Shown piece after piece: positions 26,091-34,172 of a stretch of DNA of 64,000 nucleotides (within the stretch, counting starts at the first letter, position 1; the number at the start of each line of letters is the position of its first letter). The translations under genes were made by a program, and so were the position numbers. The stretch lies in the NCBI GenBank assembly GCA_963665705.1, contig OY762448.1, positions 434,001 to 498,000 on the forward strand. The letters run 5' to 3'. Source of the stretch: Saccharicrinis sp963665705. GTDB taxonomy: Bacteria; Bacteroidota; Bacteroidia; Bacteroidales; Marinilabiliaceae. The notes beneath the pieces were generated by a model that was not told where the DNA came from, made no database searches, and worked only from the letters and a program-made list of their open reading frames with translations.

Positions 26091-26969
26091 ATGAAAAAAT
26101 ATTTTTTAGCAGAGCTTATAATGTTTATGTTCTTATTGACATTGAATGTATCTTGTACAAAGTCAGGTGAATGTAAGGAGTGTTTAACGGAATGTGAGGA
26201 GTGCGATTGTGAATTAACTGAAATTGAAGAAGATATTTTACCTGCCTATAATGATATTCCTGTACGTGAAGATCCTAAAGTTATTGTATTGTTATATCAT
26301 AATTTAGTATATGGTCGCACAGGGAATGTATATAATAGAGACATATATAATTTTGAAAATGATCTTAAGTTTATTAGACAGAATTTTAAGGTAATTAGTT
26401 TTGATGACTTGAATGATATAAACAATGGAGATATGACGCTTGAAAATGATGCTGTTATTATCACTTTTGATGATGGGGATTTATCAATTTATCCTTTAGC
26501 GTTCCCGTTGCTAAAAAAATATAATCTTAAAGCTACATTTTTTATTGTTTCTTCATATGTTGGAGGTGTTAATTATGTGTCATGGGATCAATTAAGTGAA
26601 ATAGCCTCATATTCAAATCCTGATGCAGAAAGTATTTTCAGTATAGGTTCTCATACGGCAACGCATGCCGAACTTGGCGATTTATCTTTAGAGGATGCCG
26701 AGTTAGAACTATATGTATCAAAACAACAAATTGAAGAAGAATTAAGTGTAGGTGTGGATTTTGTTGCATTGCCATACGGAAGTGGAGCAGATGATCCAGA
26801 AATACAGGCTTTAGCTAAAGAAATAGGGTATTTAGGTCTGAGGAATTCTGTAATTGATGTAATCTCAGACTTTCCGACTGAAATGTATAATATTCCTGCT
26901 GTTAATATTGAAAATTATAGCAATGATGTATTTGTTGCTAAAATTAAAGAGTTGACAGGACGAAATTAG
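26091..26969 (+). CDS. Polysaccharide deacetylase (NodB domain) lipoprotein
   Basis: A 292-residue protein from ATG 26091; an in-frame ATG at 26064 would only add nine residues ahead of the signal sequence. Lipobox LNVSC gives a lipidated Cys, followed by a Cys- and Glu-rich linker (ECKECLTECEECDCE). The NodB fold follows: VLLYHNL, ITFDDGDLSIYP (motif 1, catalytic Asp and metal Asp), IGSHTATHAEL (motif 2, His-x3-His), FVALPYGSG (motif 3). It removes N- or O-acetyl groups from a surface or exported polysaccharide. The YHNL start and short N-terminus resemble the deacetylase half of PgaB. It is convergent with the GH16-like gene of the synthase operon. Confidence 0.87.
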   Translation: MKKYFLAELIMFMFLLTLNVSCTKSGECKECLTECEECDCELTEIEEDILPAYNDIPVREDPKVIVLLYHNLVYGRTGNVYNRDIYNFENDLKFIRQNFKVISFDDLNDINNGDMTLENDAVIITFDDGDLSIYPLAFPLLKKYNLKATFFIVSSYVGGVNYVSWDQLSEIASYSNPDAESIFSIGSHTATHAELGDLSLEDAELELYVSKQQIEEELSVGVDFVALPYGSGADDPEIQALAKEIGYLGLRNSVIDVISDFPTEMYNIPAVNIENYSNDVFVAKIKELTGRN

Positions 26970-26983
26970 TGGGATTTGAATAC

Positions 26984-27742
26984 TTATTCGGTATAAATAT
27001 AAGGGGTATACTTAAATGAAGTAATAGTAACTTTAGTGCTTTTTCGAATTTTCCTTTTTAGAGGTTTTGTAAGCCATAAGTTAAAGTGAAACCTGGTTGA
27101 TTGAAATTTAAATTCATCAGGTCTATTGAATGTATTTTTATCAATAACGTAGTATTCTTTATTGTTTTGGTTGTATAATAATGATGATATTGTGATATTT
27201 TGTTGAGAGACGTCGATGATATACTTTGTTATTATTTTTTCTTTTGGAAGAAGAAAACGGTGTACAAGGATTTTATTATTAGTATGAATTGCAAATTGTG
27301 AATTTTTATTCTCTTTACGTCCCCATTGTGAAAATTCAATATCTATTTCATTGAAATGCGGGGGCGAAGATGAATCAAATAGAAATATACCAAGTACCAT
27401 TTCAGGTGTAAAATGCTCAGCATTAGTTTTAACTATAATTTCATATTTGCCTTCCTTAAAGAAAAAAGTAGAATATACTTCAGCACAAGAATAGTTATCT
27501 CCTTTTTTTCTAATTTGTAATACTAAGCAACCATTCTTATCTATAGAAATGTTTTGTTTGTGTATTCCAAAAATATTATTGCCTGGTCCTGCTCTTTTTT
27601 CAGAAGTTCTTTTATTCCATGTTGTGTTGCCAAACTGAAATGTTGAGTTGTTGTTTTGAGCTATAACAATACTAAACATTCCGCTAAAAACGAAGAGTGG
27701 AATAATAGATAGATATCTTTTATCTTTGTTAATTTTAAACAA
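26984..27742 (-). CDS. Secreted GH16-like (concanavalin-fold) protein
   Basis: A 252-residue protein with a signal peptide (about 1-29, ending in VIAQ). The jelly roll contains FNEIDIEFSQWG near residue 130, the GH16 catalytic motif E-x-D-x-E, with nucleophile and acid/base Glu both present. ILVHRF and the strand FHFNLWLTKP fit the rest of the fold. It probably cleaves or remodels a polysaccharide outside the cell. It is the last gene of the minus-strand operon, 3 bp after the hemerythrin-like gene, so a lyase-like role in trimming the operon's own product is plausible, as AlgL does for alginate. Confidence 0.72.
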   Translation of the reverse strand: MFKINKDKRYLSIIPLFVFSGMFSIVIAQNNNSTFQFGNTTWNKRTSEKRAGPGNNIFGIHKQNISIDKNGCLVLQIRKKGDNYSCAEVYSTFFFKEGKYEIIVKTNAEHFTPEMVLGIFLFDSSSPPHFNEIDIEFSQWGRKENKNSQFAIHTNNKILVHRFLLPKEKIITKYIIDVSQQNITISSLLYNQNNKEYYVIDKNTFNRPDEFKFQSTRFHFNLWLTKPLKRKIRKSTKVTITSFKYTPYIYTE

Positions 27743-27745
27743 AAC

Positions 27746-28177
27746 TTAACTGGTTAATTTTATTTTGGAATTATTAAGGTAATCAAAAACTACCTCTCGA
27801 TACATTTTATCCTCAATAAGTATATGACTAATCAACCATTTCTTTAGAAAATTAAGAATGTTACTTGCAAGAAAAGGATTGTCGTAGTTGAATTCATGAA
27901 CAAACTCATCTACTTTAGCAATAAACAATTTATGCATATTTATGTGCTTGTCTGATTCTGTGTAACAGGCTTCTTGAATTAACTTTTCTTCTTCTTTTAA
28001 TTGATCTGTGTATTCTTTAAGGCGCTGTATTATTGGTGATATGGATTCTTTTTTAATTAAAATGTCTTCAACGTCATATAATATCTCAATAAATGAGTTG
28101 TGCATAGAATCTATTGTCTCGATCTTAAAATGATCTTCAAGCCACAGTTTTGTTTTATTCGTTTGTTTTATTTTCAT
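27746..28177 (-). CDS. Hemerythrin-like protein lacking one iron ligand
   Basis: A 143-residue four-helix protein aligned with bacteriohemerythrins: IDSMHNSF (His26), EYTDQLKEEEKL, HINMHKLF (His78, His82) and WLISHILIEDKMY (His118, Asp123). Of the seven usual diiron ligands six are present (His26, Glu64, His78, His82, His118, Asp123); the second His (HFxxEE) is Leu60. It may bind a modified iron site, or sense oxygen or redox state. Its place between the GT2 synthase and the GH16-like gene in one operon is unusual and suggests post-translational control of polysaccharide synthesis by oxygen; that is inference. Confidence 0.7.
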   Translation of the reverse strand: MKIKQTNKTKLWLEDHFKIETIDSMHNSFIEILYDVEDILIKKESISPIIQRLKEYTDQLKEEEKLIQEACYTESDKHINMHKLFIAKVDEFVHEFNYDNPFLASNILNFLKKWLISHILIEDKMYREVVFDYLNNSKIKLTS

Positions 28178-28255
28178 TTATTTGTTTCTCACTTCACTAA
28201 TATATTGAGTTTATGACGGTGTTTGTATGTTTTTAATATCCTTATCTTAAGTGTT

Positions 28256-29683
28256 TTATTGATTAAATCCTTTTCGTTTCATATGTCCCCATCCTTTTTG
28301 TTTTTTTCTAAAAAAGAAATCAAAATTGCCAGATAAAGAAAATGCCAGGTTAAGAGGGTGATAAATAAGCATTTCTAAAATTGATATAAATATAATTTTT
28401 AGCATAAATAAATTTCCCCGGTATCTACCAAAGATATATTTTTCATAAAATATTGCAAAGGAAGAATACAATAATGAAAAAGAGAATGTGAATATTGTAA
28501 ATAAAATAAAATAATAAATATTGATTTTAGCGAATATGACCATTAAAATAAAGTAAACAATTCCAATGAATTCAAAAATAGGACCTAACCATTCAAAAAA
28601 TACCCAATAAGGGTAGGCTATCATACCAATTCTTCCATACTTGGGATTGGCAAACATTTTTCGATGCTTAAAAATAGATTCAATTAATCCTCTTGTCCAT
28701 CTGTTTCGTTGACGTCCTAATGATTTTAATGAAGAAGGGACTTCGGTCCAACATAATGGATCCGGGATAAATGCTACCTTATATGGCTTTTTTACTATAG
28801 TATGCATGTAATTTCTCATGCGCATCACTATTTCAAGATCCTCTCCAACAGTAGTTTTATCATAACCACCACAGTTTATCACTATTTTCCTATCAAATAA
28901 ACCAAATGCTCCCGAAATAATTAAAAGACCATTAATTTTACTCCATGCCATTCTACTTAATACAAAAGCTCTAAAGTATTCAAGTATCTGAAATTGTGCC
29001 CATAGATTCTTGGGGAAGTTTACTTTTACGATTCGGCCTTCTTCAATTTTGCACGAATTAGCTACCCTAATTACACCTCCGGAAGCAATTACCTTTTTAT
29101 TGTCCTCTTCTTCTAAAAATGGTTTTACCATTCTAAAAATAGCATCAGGTTCAATAATGCAATCCACATCAATTCCTAAAAACAATTCAGATCTGGCAAT
29201 GTTTATTCCGGCATTTAAGGCATCACCTTTTCCCCCATTTTCTTTATCAACTACAATAAGGTTTGAATAGGCTATATTTGTTGACTTGTAAATATTTCTC
29301 ACAATAGCCGTTTCAAGGTTAGCCTCATAAGCATAGTTAACTTTTATGAGATTATAATGTTTTATCATTAATGATAAACTTTCATCAGAACTTCCATCGT
29401 TAACAATAATTACTTCAACATCAGGGTATTGTAGTGATAGTAAACTTCTTATATTTTCGACTATACTTTTTTCTTCATTGTAGCATGGAGCTATGATTGA
29501 AATTGTTGGTAGTAACTTATATTCAGAAACACTATTAAAATTGAAGTATTTATTACGTTTAGCATAAAAACTTAATTCGAAACTCGAAAGGACACCAATT
29601 ATTATATAGGATATAAATAAGGCAGACCCAAATATTAAAAAGAATATATTAAATATATAATGTACTGTACTTAATGAATCCAT
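28256..29683 (-). CDS. Processive family 2 glycosyltransferase (polysaccharide synthase)
   Basis: A 475-residue inner-membrane protein. One N-terminal helix (about 10-35), then the GT-A domain: IIAPCYNEE, IIVNDGSSDE, ENGGKGDALNAG, LGIDVDCIIEPDA (DxD), SGAFGLFDR, TVGEDLEIVMRM (catalytic ED) and GRQRNRWTRG (QxxRW). Three or four helices follow (about 355-450). The D,D,D,QxxRW set defines processive beta-glycan synthases such as PgaC, HasA and BcsA. The product is unknown; a nearby deacetylase points to an N-acetylhexosamine polymer, by analogy with PgaC. It follows the HEAT-like gene by 4 bp, and a 78-bp gap separates it from the hemerythrin-like gene. Confidence 0.85.
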   Translation of the reverse strand: MDSLSTVHYIFNIFFLIFGSALFISYIIIGVLSSFELSFYAKRNKYFNFNSVSEYKLLPTISIIAPCYNEEKSIVENIRSLLSLQYPDVEVIIVNDGSSDESLSLMIKHYNLIKVNYAYEANLETAIVRNIYKSTNIAYSNLIVVDKENGGKGDALNAGINIARSELFLGIDVDCIIEPDAIFRMVKPFLEEEDNKKVIASGGVIRVANSCKIEEGRIVKVNFPKNLWAQFQILEYFRAFVLSRMAWSKINGLLIISGAFGLFDRKIVINCGGYDKTTVGEDLEIVMRMRNYMHTIVKKPYKVAFIPDPLCWTEVPSSLKSLGRQRNRWTRGLIESIFKHRKMFANPKYGRIGMIAYPYWVFFEWLGPIFEFIGIVYFILMVIFAKINIYYFILFTIFTFSFSLLYSSFAIFYEKYIFGRYRGNLFMLKIIFISILEMLIYHPLNLAFSLSGNFDFFFRKKQKGWGHMKRKGFNQ

Positions 29684-29687
29684 AGAT

Positions 29688-30926
29688 TTATTGGTTAATG
29701 TTTAGATCTGATACTTCATGTAATGCCATTTTAATTTCAGAATCTTCAGAATTCACAAATGGAGAAATAAAATCAAATTTTTCCTTAAAAAGTATTTTTA
29801 TAGCTTCAATTTTAATTAATAATGAGCTTTTAGAAATAACTTCCTGTAAAAATTTATAATAAATTTCACTTTTTGTCTGATGAGAGTTTTTTAATATCAT
29901 GATTTTGATACTATCTGTTTCTTGTTCAAAGCGATCCATGATGATGTCAACTCCTTCATCTTTAGGTACTAATTTTAAAAATGAACTCCATGCTAATTGA
30001 TTTAGTAGCGGGTCTTCATTTCCGATGTAATTTAAAATAAGAATAAGACTTCTTGAACCTTTACGATACCTGTATCTGGCAAGCATTAATCCTACAATAA
30101 TTTTTCTATTCAGTTTTGATGAAAGAAAATCAATGTAATTAATATTCATTTTATGATTTTTCACCACTGCATTTACAACAGTGTTGATATCAAACATAGA
30201 TAAATTATATTTACTGCCAATGAAATCAGCTAGTTGATTGTTGTCGCCTTCCATCAATCTGATCAGTGCTGTATATGCCTCTGTTCTGAGCGCATAATTT
30301 TTAGAATCAGAGTATTCATATATTTTGCTATTGTATTTTTCATTTCTAATTCTCAGGTAAGAAATGATTCGCATTGCCAGAATTCTATCACTGAGGTTGT
30401 ATGAGTAAAGAAATCGATTTATCTGCGAATACATTTCAGATTTTAAAAGCAGTTCTTTAAAATCGTCACTGTGATTTATTGCAACGGTTTCTTGGATTTT
30501 TGTAATTGAGGTAAATAATGCTTCAACATGTAGTTTGTAATGAGTAAACCTTTTAATTTTTTTATAGAAGGCATCTTTTTCTTTTTCAATTTCAAACTTT
30601 TTTGAGTACAGAAAATCAACAATCATATTTACAAAAACCTGTGAAAGACGAGGTAGTATTTTTTCATTTCTAGTTCTTTCGTAAGTATAGAATATACTTA
30701 ATACGGTAAATATTAATATACCTAAAAAATTAATGATGATTAGATATACTAACAAGCATTGCCACCATTTGAAACTAGGAAATACAGGATTTGTATAATG
30801 GTATGAGCCTATATTTATATGTGGTTGATAAAGAAAGTATAATCCAATAAGAGGTACTGCAATAGCTAGAAATTGCAATAGTCTTTTTAAAAATCTTTTT
30901 ATTTTAAGAATATATATCACCATCAT
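29688..30926 (-). CDS. Two-helix membrane protein with HEAT-like alpha-helical domain
   Basis: The start is taken as ATG 30926, one base after the stop of the barrel gene (a TTG at 30956 would overlap it); 412 residues. Two hydrophobic helices (about 15-35 and 60-85) flank a short, probably periplasmic, loop. The remaining 320 residues are all-helical with repeated pairs such as SDRILAMRIISYLRIR, NYALRTEAYTALIRLM, PLLNQLAWSSFLKL and LLIKIEAIKILFKEK, consistent with HEAT repeats. Orientation would place the repeats in the cytoplasm, beside the synthase. It probably scaffolds or regulates the GT2 enzyme. No enzymatic motif was seen. Confidence 0.65.
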   Translation of the reverse strand: MMVIYILKIKRFLKRLLQFLAIAVPLIGLYFLYQPHINIGSYHYTNPVFPSFKWWQCLLVYLIIINFLGILIFTVLSIFYTYERTRNEKILPRLSQVFVNMIVDFLYSKKFEIEKEKDAFYKKIKRFTHYKLHVEALFTSITKIQETVAINHSDDFKELLLKSEMYSQINRFLYSYNLSDRILAMRIISYLRIRNEKYNSKIYEYSDSKNYALRTEAYTALIRLMEGDNNQLADFIGSKYNLSMFDINTVVNAVVKNHKMNINYIDFLSSKLNRKIIVGLMLARYRYRKGSRSLILILNYIGNEDPLLNQLAWSSFLKLVPKDEGVDIIMDRFEQETDSIKIMILKNSHQTKSEIYYKFLQEVISKSSLLIKIEAIKILFKEKFDFISPFVNSEDSEIKMALHEVSDLNINQ

Positions 30927-30927
30927 A

Positions 30928-32157
30928 TCAGAATCTATGTTTAAATATGACCTCAAACAGATATCTGTTTCTGTATGAATTATTACTTATTTCTTCATAT
31001 GCATAACCAGCTCCAACTCTCAATTCATTTGATGTAGAAATAGCAATGTTTCTTTCAAGTTTTATTTTATACGCACTTAACCATATTTTGTCTCCAGGTT
31101 GTGTATATGCAAATCTGTCATCTGGAGAAGTTCCGTATCCCAGTTCTAATCCGGTATAACTGATTTGATTCCGTGCATAAAATCGCATGTTGAAAAGTAT
31201 TGCAAATGAATTTGAACCTTCTTTAATTGTGTAATAAGGACGAAGAGACAACCATTTGTTAGTCATGTATTTTCCAATATGTCCTGTTAAAACTGTGGCA
31301 TTGGTCGTGTTATAAACAAAATATTTTCCACCAAAACTTGCCTCAAAACTATTTCCAAAAGGGAAAAAGTATTCTATCCCAAATCTATGTTGTGGAAATA
31401 ATTTGTTGTTTATACCATAGCCATAATTAGTATATAAATAATGACCATTATTGAAAATATGATACCAGTCAATTTCGGGTTGAATATCTTCAAAGGAAAA
31501 TCTATAGGCATAATTAAGTCTGAAAATAAGTATGTTTTTATTAAGGTTTAGGCTGTAGTCTACATATGCCAGGTGTTGAGGAGTTGGATTGTTTTTGTCA
31601 AATAAATCTAATGAGTAATATGCGGTAATTGTATTTTTACTGGCTGATTTTTTAAGATTTAAGTATATGCTATTAATGGCACTAGAGTCAAGTAAAGCAG
31701 TGTTTTGATTTAAATAATTAACACCAGCATTGTACTGTTCCAGTCCTTGATACGCTAAAGCTTTTTTTAAGACAATGTTATATTCGTTCTGATAATCATT
31801 TGCTTTAGCAATGTTTATGGTATTTAATAATTCCTTATATTCTTTATTCCATAGGAGAACATTAAGCCATGTGTCATACAGATCTTGATTTTGTGGCATT
31901 GCTGTATATACTTCTTTAATATATGCTTTTGAATTTTGATACTCTTTTTTCCATGCATAAACATTAGCAATAAATATTTTTACATCGTATCTACTGGAGT
32001 CTAATTTGATTACATTTTGTGCTTTGTTAATAGCTATTTTATACTCTTTAGCTTTGGCATGGTTAATTGCTACAGAAAATAAGGAGTCAATATTCGTTTG
32101 ACCAAATGACTGGAATGAAAAAAAAATAAATAATATAAAGTACAGTGATCTCTGCAT
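30928..32157 (-). CDS. TPR and YaiO-type outer-membrane barrel protein
   Basis: A 409-residue protein. Signal peptide 1-19 (ending in SFGQ), then TPR-like helices (about 20-175: FSVAINHAKAKEYKIAINKAQ, YDVKIFIANVYAWKKEYQNS). From about 178 onward there are alternating aromatic strands ending in a C-terminal Phe (FEVIFKHRF), typical of barrel insertion by Bam. The layout TPR plus barrel parallels PgaA, BcsC and AlgK/E, which guide and export exopolysaccharide. YaiO itself is of unknown function. It lies 8 bp after the response regulator gene. Confidence 0.78.
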   Translation of the reverse strand: MQRSLYFILFIFFSFQSFGQTNIDSLFSVAINHAKAKEYKIAINKAQNVIKLDSSRYDVKIFIANVYAWKKEYQNSKAYIKEVYTAMPQNQDLYDTWLNVLLWNKEYKELLNTINIAKANDYQNEYNIVLKKALAYQGLEQYNAGVNYLNQNTALLDSSAINSIYLNLKKSASKNTITAYYSLDLFDKNNPTPQHLAYVDYSLNLNKNILIFRLNYAYRFSFEDIQPEIDWYHIFNNGHYLYTNYGYGINNKLFPQHRFGIEYFFPFGNSFEASFGGKYFVYNTTNATVLTGHIGKYMTNKWLSLRPYYTIKEGSNSFAILFNMRFYARNQISYTGLELGYGTSPDDRFAYTQPGDKIWLSAYKIKLERNIAISTSNELRVGAGYAYEEISNNSYRNRYLFEVIFKHRF

Positions 32158-32165
32158 ATGTTGGT

Positions 32166-32540
32166 TTATTTTTGCTTATAATTTAATTGTAATTCTATTT
32201 CATCCATCACTTCAGTCGGAACAAATGGCTTCTTAAAAAAGATATTAGCTCCTTTTTGGCGTGCTTTTTCTTCATCAATTTCCATATTGCTAAAATAGAT
32301 AACTGTGGTTGTGATGTTTTTGTGTAGTCTTAAATAACTTATTATTTCATAGTTAGCAGCTCCTGTTATAGAGTCATCTAACAATATTAAGTCGATGTGT
32401 TCATCTTCATCAATGGATTTAAGTGAAGAATATGAATTTATTTTTTTTATAACTGAATCTTTAATACTGTTAAGTAAAAAGCGTTGAATAATTGCTCTAA
32501 ATACAGGGTCTTCAGATATGATTAAAAATTTTGGATTCAT
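32166..32540 (-). CDS. Receiver-domain-only response regulator
   Basis: A 124-residue protein from ATG 32540; a frame from TTG 32561 would start inside the promoter -7 element. It is one complete REC domain with the acidic pocket SEDP (Glu10, Asp11), phospho-acceptor Asp55 in LILLDDS, Ser84 (YFSNM) and Lys104 in KKPF. There is no output domain, so it must act by protein contact, as CheY-type regulators do. As first gene of the exopolysaccharide operon it is placed to control the synthase or HEAT-like scaffold. Its kinase is not in the window. Confidence 0.88.
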   Translation of the reverse strand: MNPKFLIISEDPVFRAIIQRFLLNSIKDSVIKKINSYSSLKSIDEDEHIDLILLDDSITGAANYEIISYLRLHKNITTTVIYFSNMEIDEEKARQKGANIFFKKPFVPTEVMDEIELQLNYKQK

Positions 32541-32557
32541 ATTTTTATGCGTTTGAA

Positions 32558-32587
32558 ACAAAAATAGCGTAAATTAAAAAATACAAA
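32558..32587 (-). promoter_or_regulatory. Promoter of the exopolysaccharide synthase operon
   Basis: On the minus strand TTTG (32587-32584), 17 bp, then TATTTTTGT (32566-32558). This is a full Bacteroidota promoter and lies 17 bp before the ATG of the response regulator. Confidence 0.75.
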
Positions 32588-33370
32588 AATGAACTGAGTT
32601 AAAATCATTAATAAATTTGACGAACAAGTGATTATAAGGGGCTAATACTTAGTGTTTGAGTTGGGGAAGATATAAGTTAATCAGCTTGGATGGAGAACCA
32701 TTTATAGGTATTTTGATTTATGACGCAGATTTTCTCTGTTTGTACTTAATATTCTACTATTAGTCGAAAAACAGTAAGTATTATGTTATTGTAAAAAAAC
32801 TTATCAATTACTAAAAATGATTTTATATATGTATAATTATATTGATACTATAAGTAAAGTCTTTTATTGTAAATAAACTTGGTTGTTGTAATTATAAATA
32901 TATGATATACAAGTTTATGGTGTCCAATTTTTTTGAGCTGTATGGTTTTAGATTAATCCTTTTTTAATATTTTAGAATTGTTGGAGTTGATTAGATTAAT
33001 AATAAAATTGACCTCGAATATTAAATCAACTAAAGTTATTTCTTGATTAATCTTAAAATCTGGTTTTTCCTATTTTTCTCTGATTGTTGTTTAACCTTAA
33101 GTTTATTTCTAAATAAAGATAACCTTTGTATTTAAACATTCTTAATACCTAATAATGAAATTATTAATAAATGGTATGCTAATTTTATATTCATCGTAAT
33201 ATACCAGTCATTCAACAAATAATATAATACATTAATCATTTAGTGCTAGGAGGAGAAATTAGGAATGTATAATTTAAAGAATGTTATATCGTAAGTTTTT
33301 TCAACCTCAAATATTACTGTGATTGAGAGGGCGAAGCTGTGAATGTTTTTTATTAAAAATAGAGGATTAT
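32588..33370. other. Long intergenic leader region upstream of the Wza-like gene
   Basis: About 780 bp without a substantial coding frame, very AT-rich. A weak -7-like AACCTTTG lies at 33121-33128, and a short frame with a strong ribosome-binding site lies at 33248-33293. No UpxY/NusG-like antiterminator gene precedes the polysaccharide cluster. Confidence 0.45.
33248..33293 (+). other. Nine-codon leader frame with strong Shine-Dalgarno sequence
   Basis: AGGAGGAG (33248-33255) is followed after 8 bp by ATG 33264 and nine sense codons (MYNLKNVIS) before TAA 33291-33293. Strong SD sequences are uncommon in Bacteroidota, where initiation is mostly SD-independent, so this one stands out. It lies 77 bp ahead of the Wza-like start and could be a leader peptide or a regulatory RNA-binding site. 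Translation is not proven. Confidence 0.35.
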
Positions 33371-34153
33371 ATGAGAATTCTATTGTTTTTCATTGTGGTT
33401 GTATTAATGGGATCCTGCATTCCTCAACGTAAGTTAGAGTATTTACAAAAGTCAGGAGCAATTAAAAATTTCAAAATTTCCAGAGAAAATAATAATATTT
33501 ATAAAAGTGCTGAAAAACACGTAATTAAAGCTAATGATGAATTATTAATTACGGTGTCCAGTTTTGATGACGTGTCATTTAACTATTTTAATGGACAAGG
33601 AAGTAATGCTTCAATGCAGGCTAGCAATGAATTGGCATTGACTGCGAGAACCTACACCGTGGATGTTGATGGGTTTATTTATTTTCCTGTAATTGGAAAA
33701 GTTAATTTGACAGGACTGACTCTTGATGAAGCAATGGAGAAAATGCGAGCGATTTTGACCTCATATTTTGATCAACCTAATGTTAGAATTAAATTTGCCT
33801 TTAAAAAGATTTCTGTATTAGGTGAAGTTAATTTACCTGGTTATTATACATTTTCAAAAGATCAGATCACTATACTGGAAGCTATAGCAATGGCTAGAGA
33901 TTTAACAATTCATGGCGACAGAAGAGAGGTGTTGTTAATAAGAAATGATGAAAACAATAAGGCTTTAAAGTATGAAATCGATTTGACGGATGATAATATG
34001 GTTTTTAATTATTGTTATTACCTGGAGTCTGGTGATGTAATTTATGTAAAGCCAAGAAAATCATCTAGATGGTCAGTTATCTCAACTCCAATATCATTGA
34101 TATTCTCAACTATTACTACTGCACTATTAGTGTATAATGCCATTCAAAATTAA
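33371..34153 (+). CDS. Wza-like polysaccharide export lipoprotein
   Basis: A 260-residue protein from ATG 33371, preceded by AGAGGA. Lipobox LMGSC at the end of the signal sequence. Residues 50-140 form the Poly_export domain (HVIKANDELLITVSS, YTVDVDGFIYFPVIGKVNLTGLTLDEA), followed by one SLBB domain (SVLGEVNLPGYYTF..ITILEAIAMARDLTIHGDRREVLLIR). A hydrophobic C-terminal helix (about 232-255) ends the protein, as in Bacteroidota Wza homologues. It forms the outer-membrane and periplasmic export channel and works with the Wzc-like kinase encoded 19 bp downstream. Confidence 0.92.
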   Translation: MRILLFFIVVVLMGSCIPQRKLEYLQKSGAIKNFKISRENNNIYKSAEKHVIKANDELLITVSSFDDVSFNYFNGQGSNASMQASNELALTARTYTVDVDGFIYFPVIGKVNLTGLTLDEAMEKMRAILTSYFDQPNVRIKFAFKKISVLGEVNLPGYYTFSKDQITILEAIAMARDLTIHGDRREVLLIRNDENNKALKYEIDLTDDNMVFNYCYYLESGDVIYVKPRKSSRWSVISTPISLIFSTITTALLVYNAIQN

Positions 34154-34172
34154 TAATTGACAATTTATCTAT

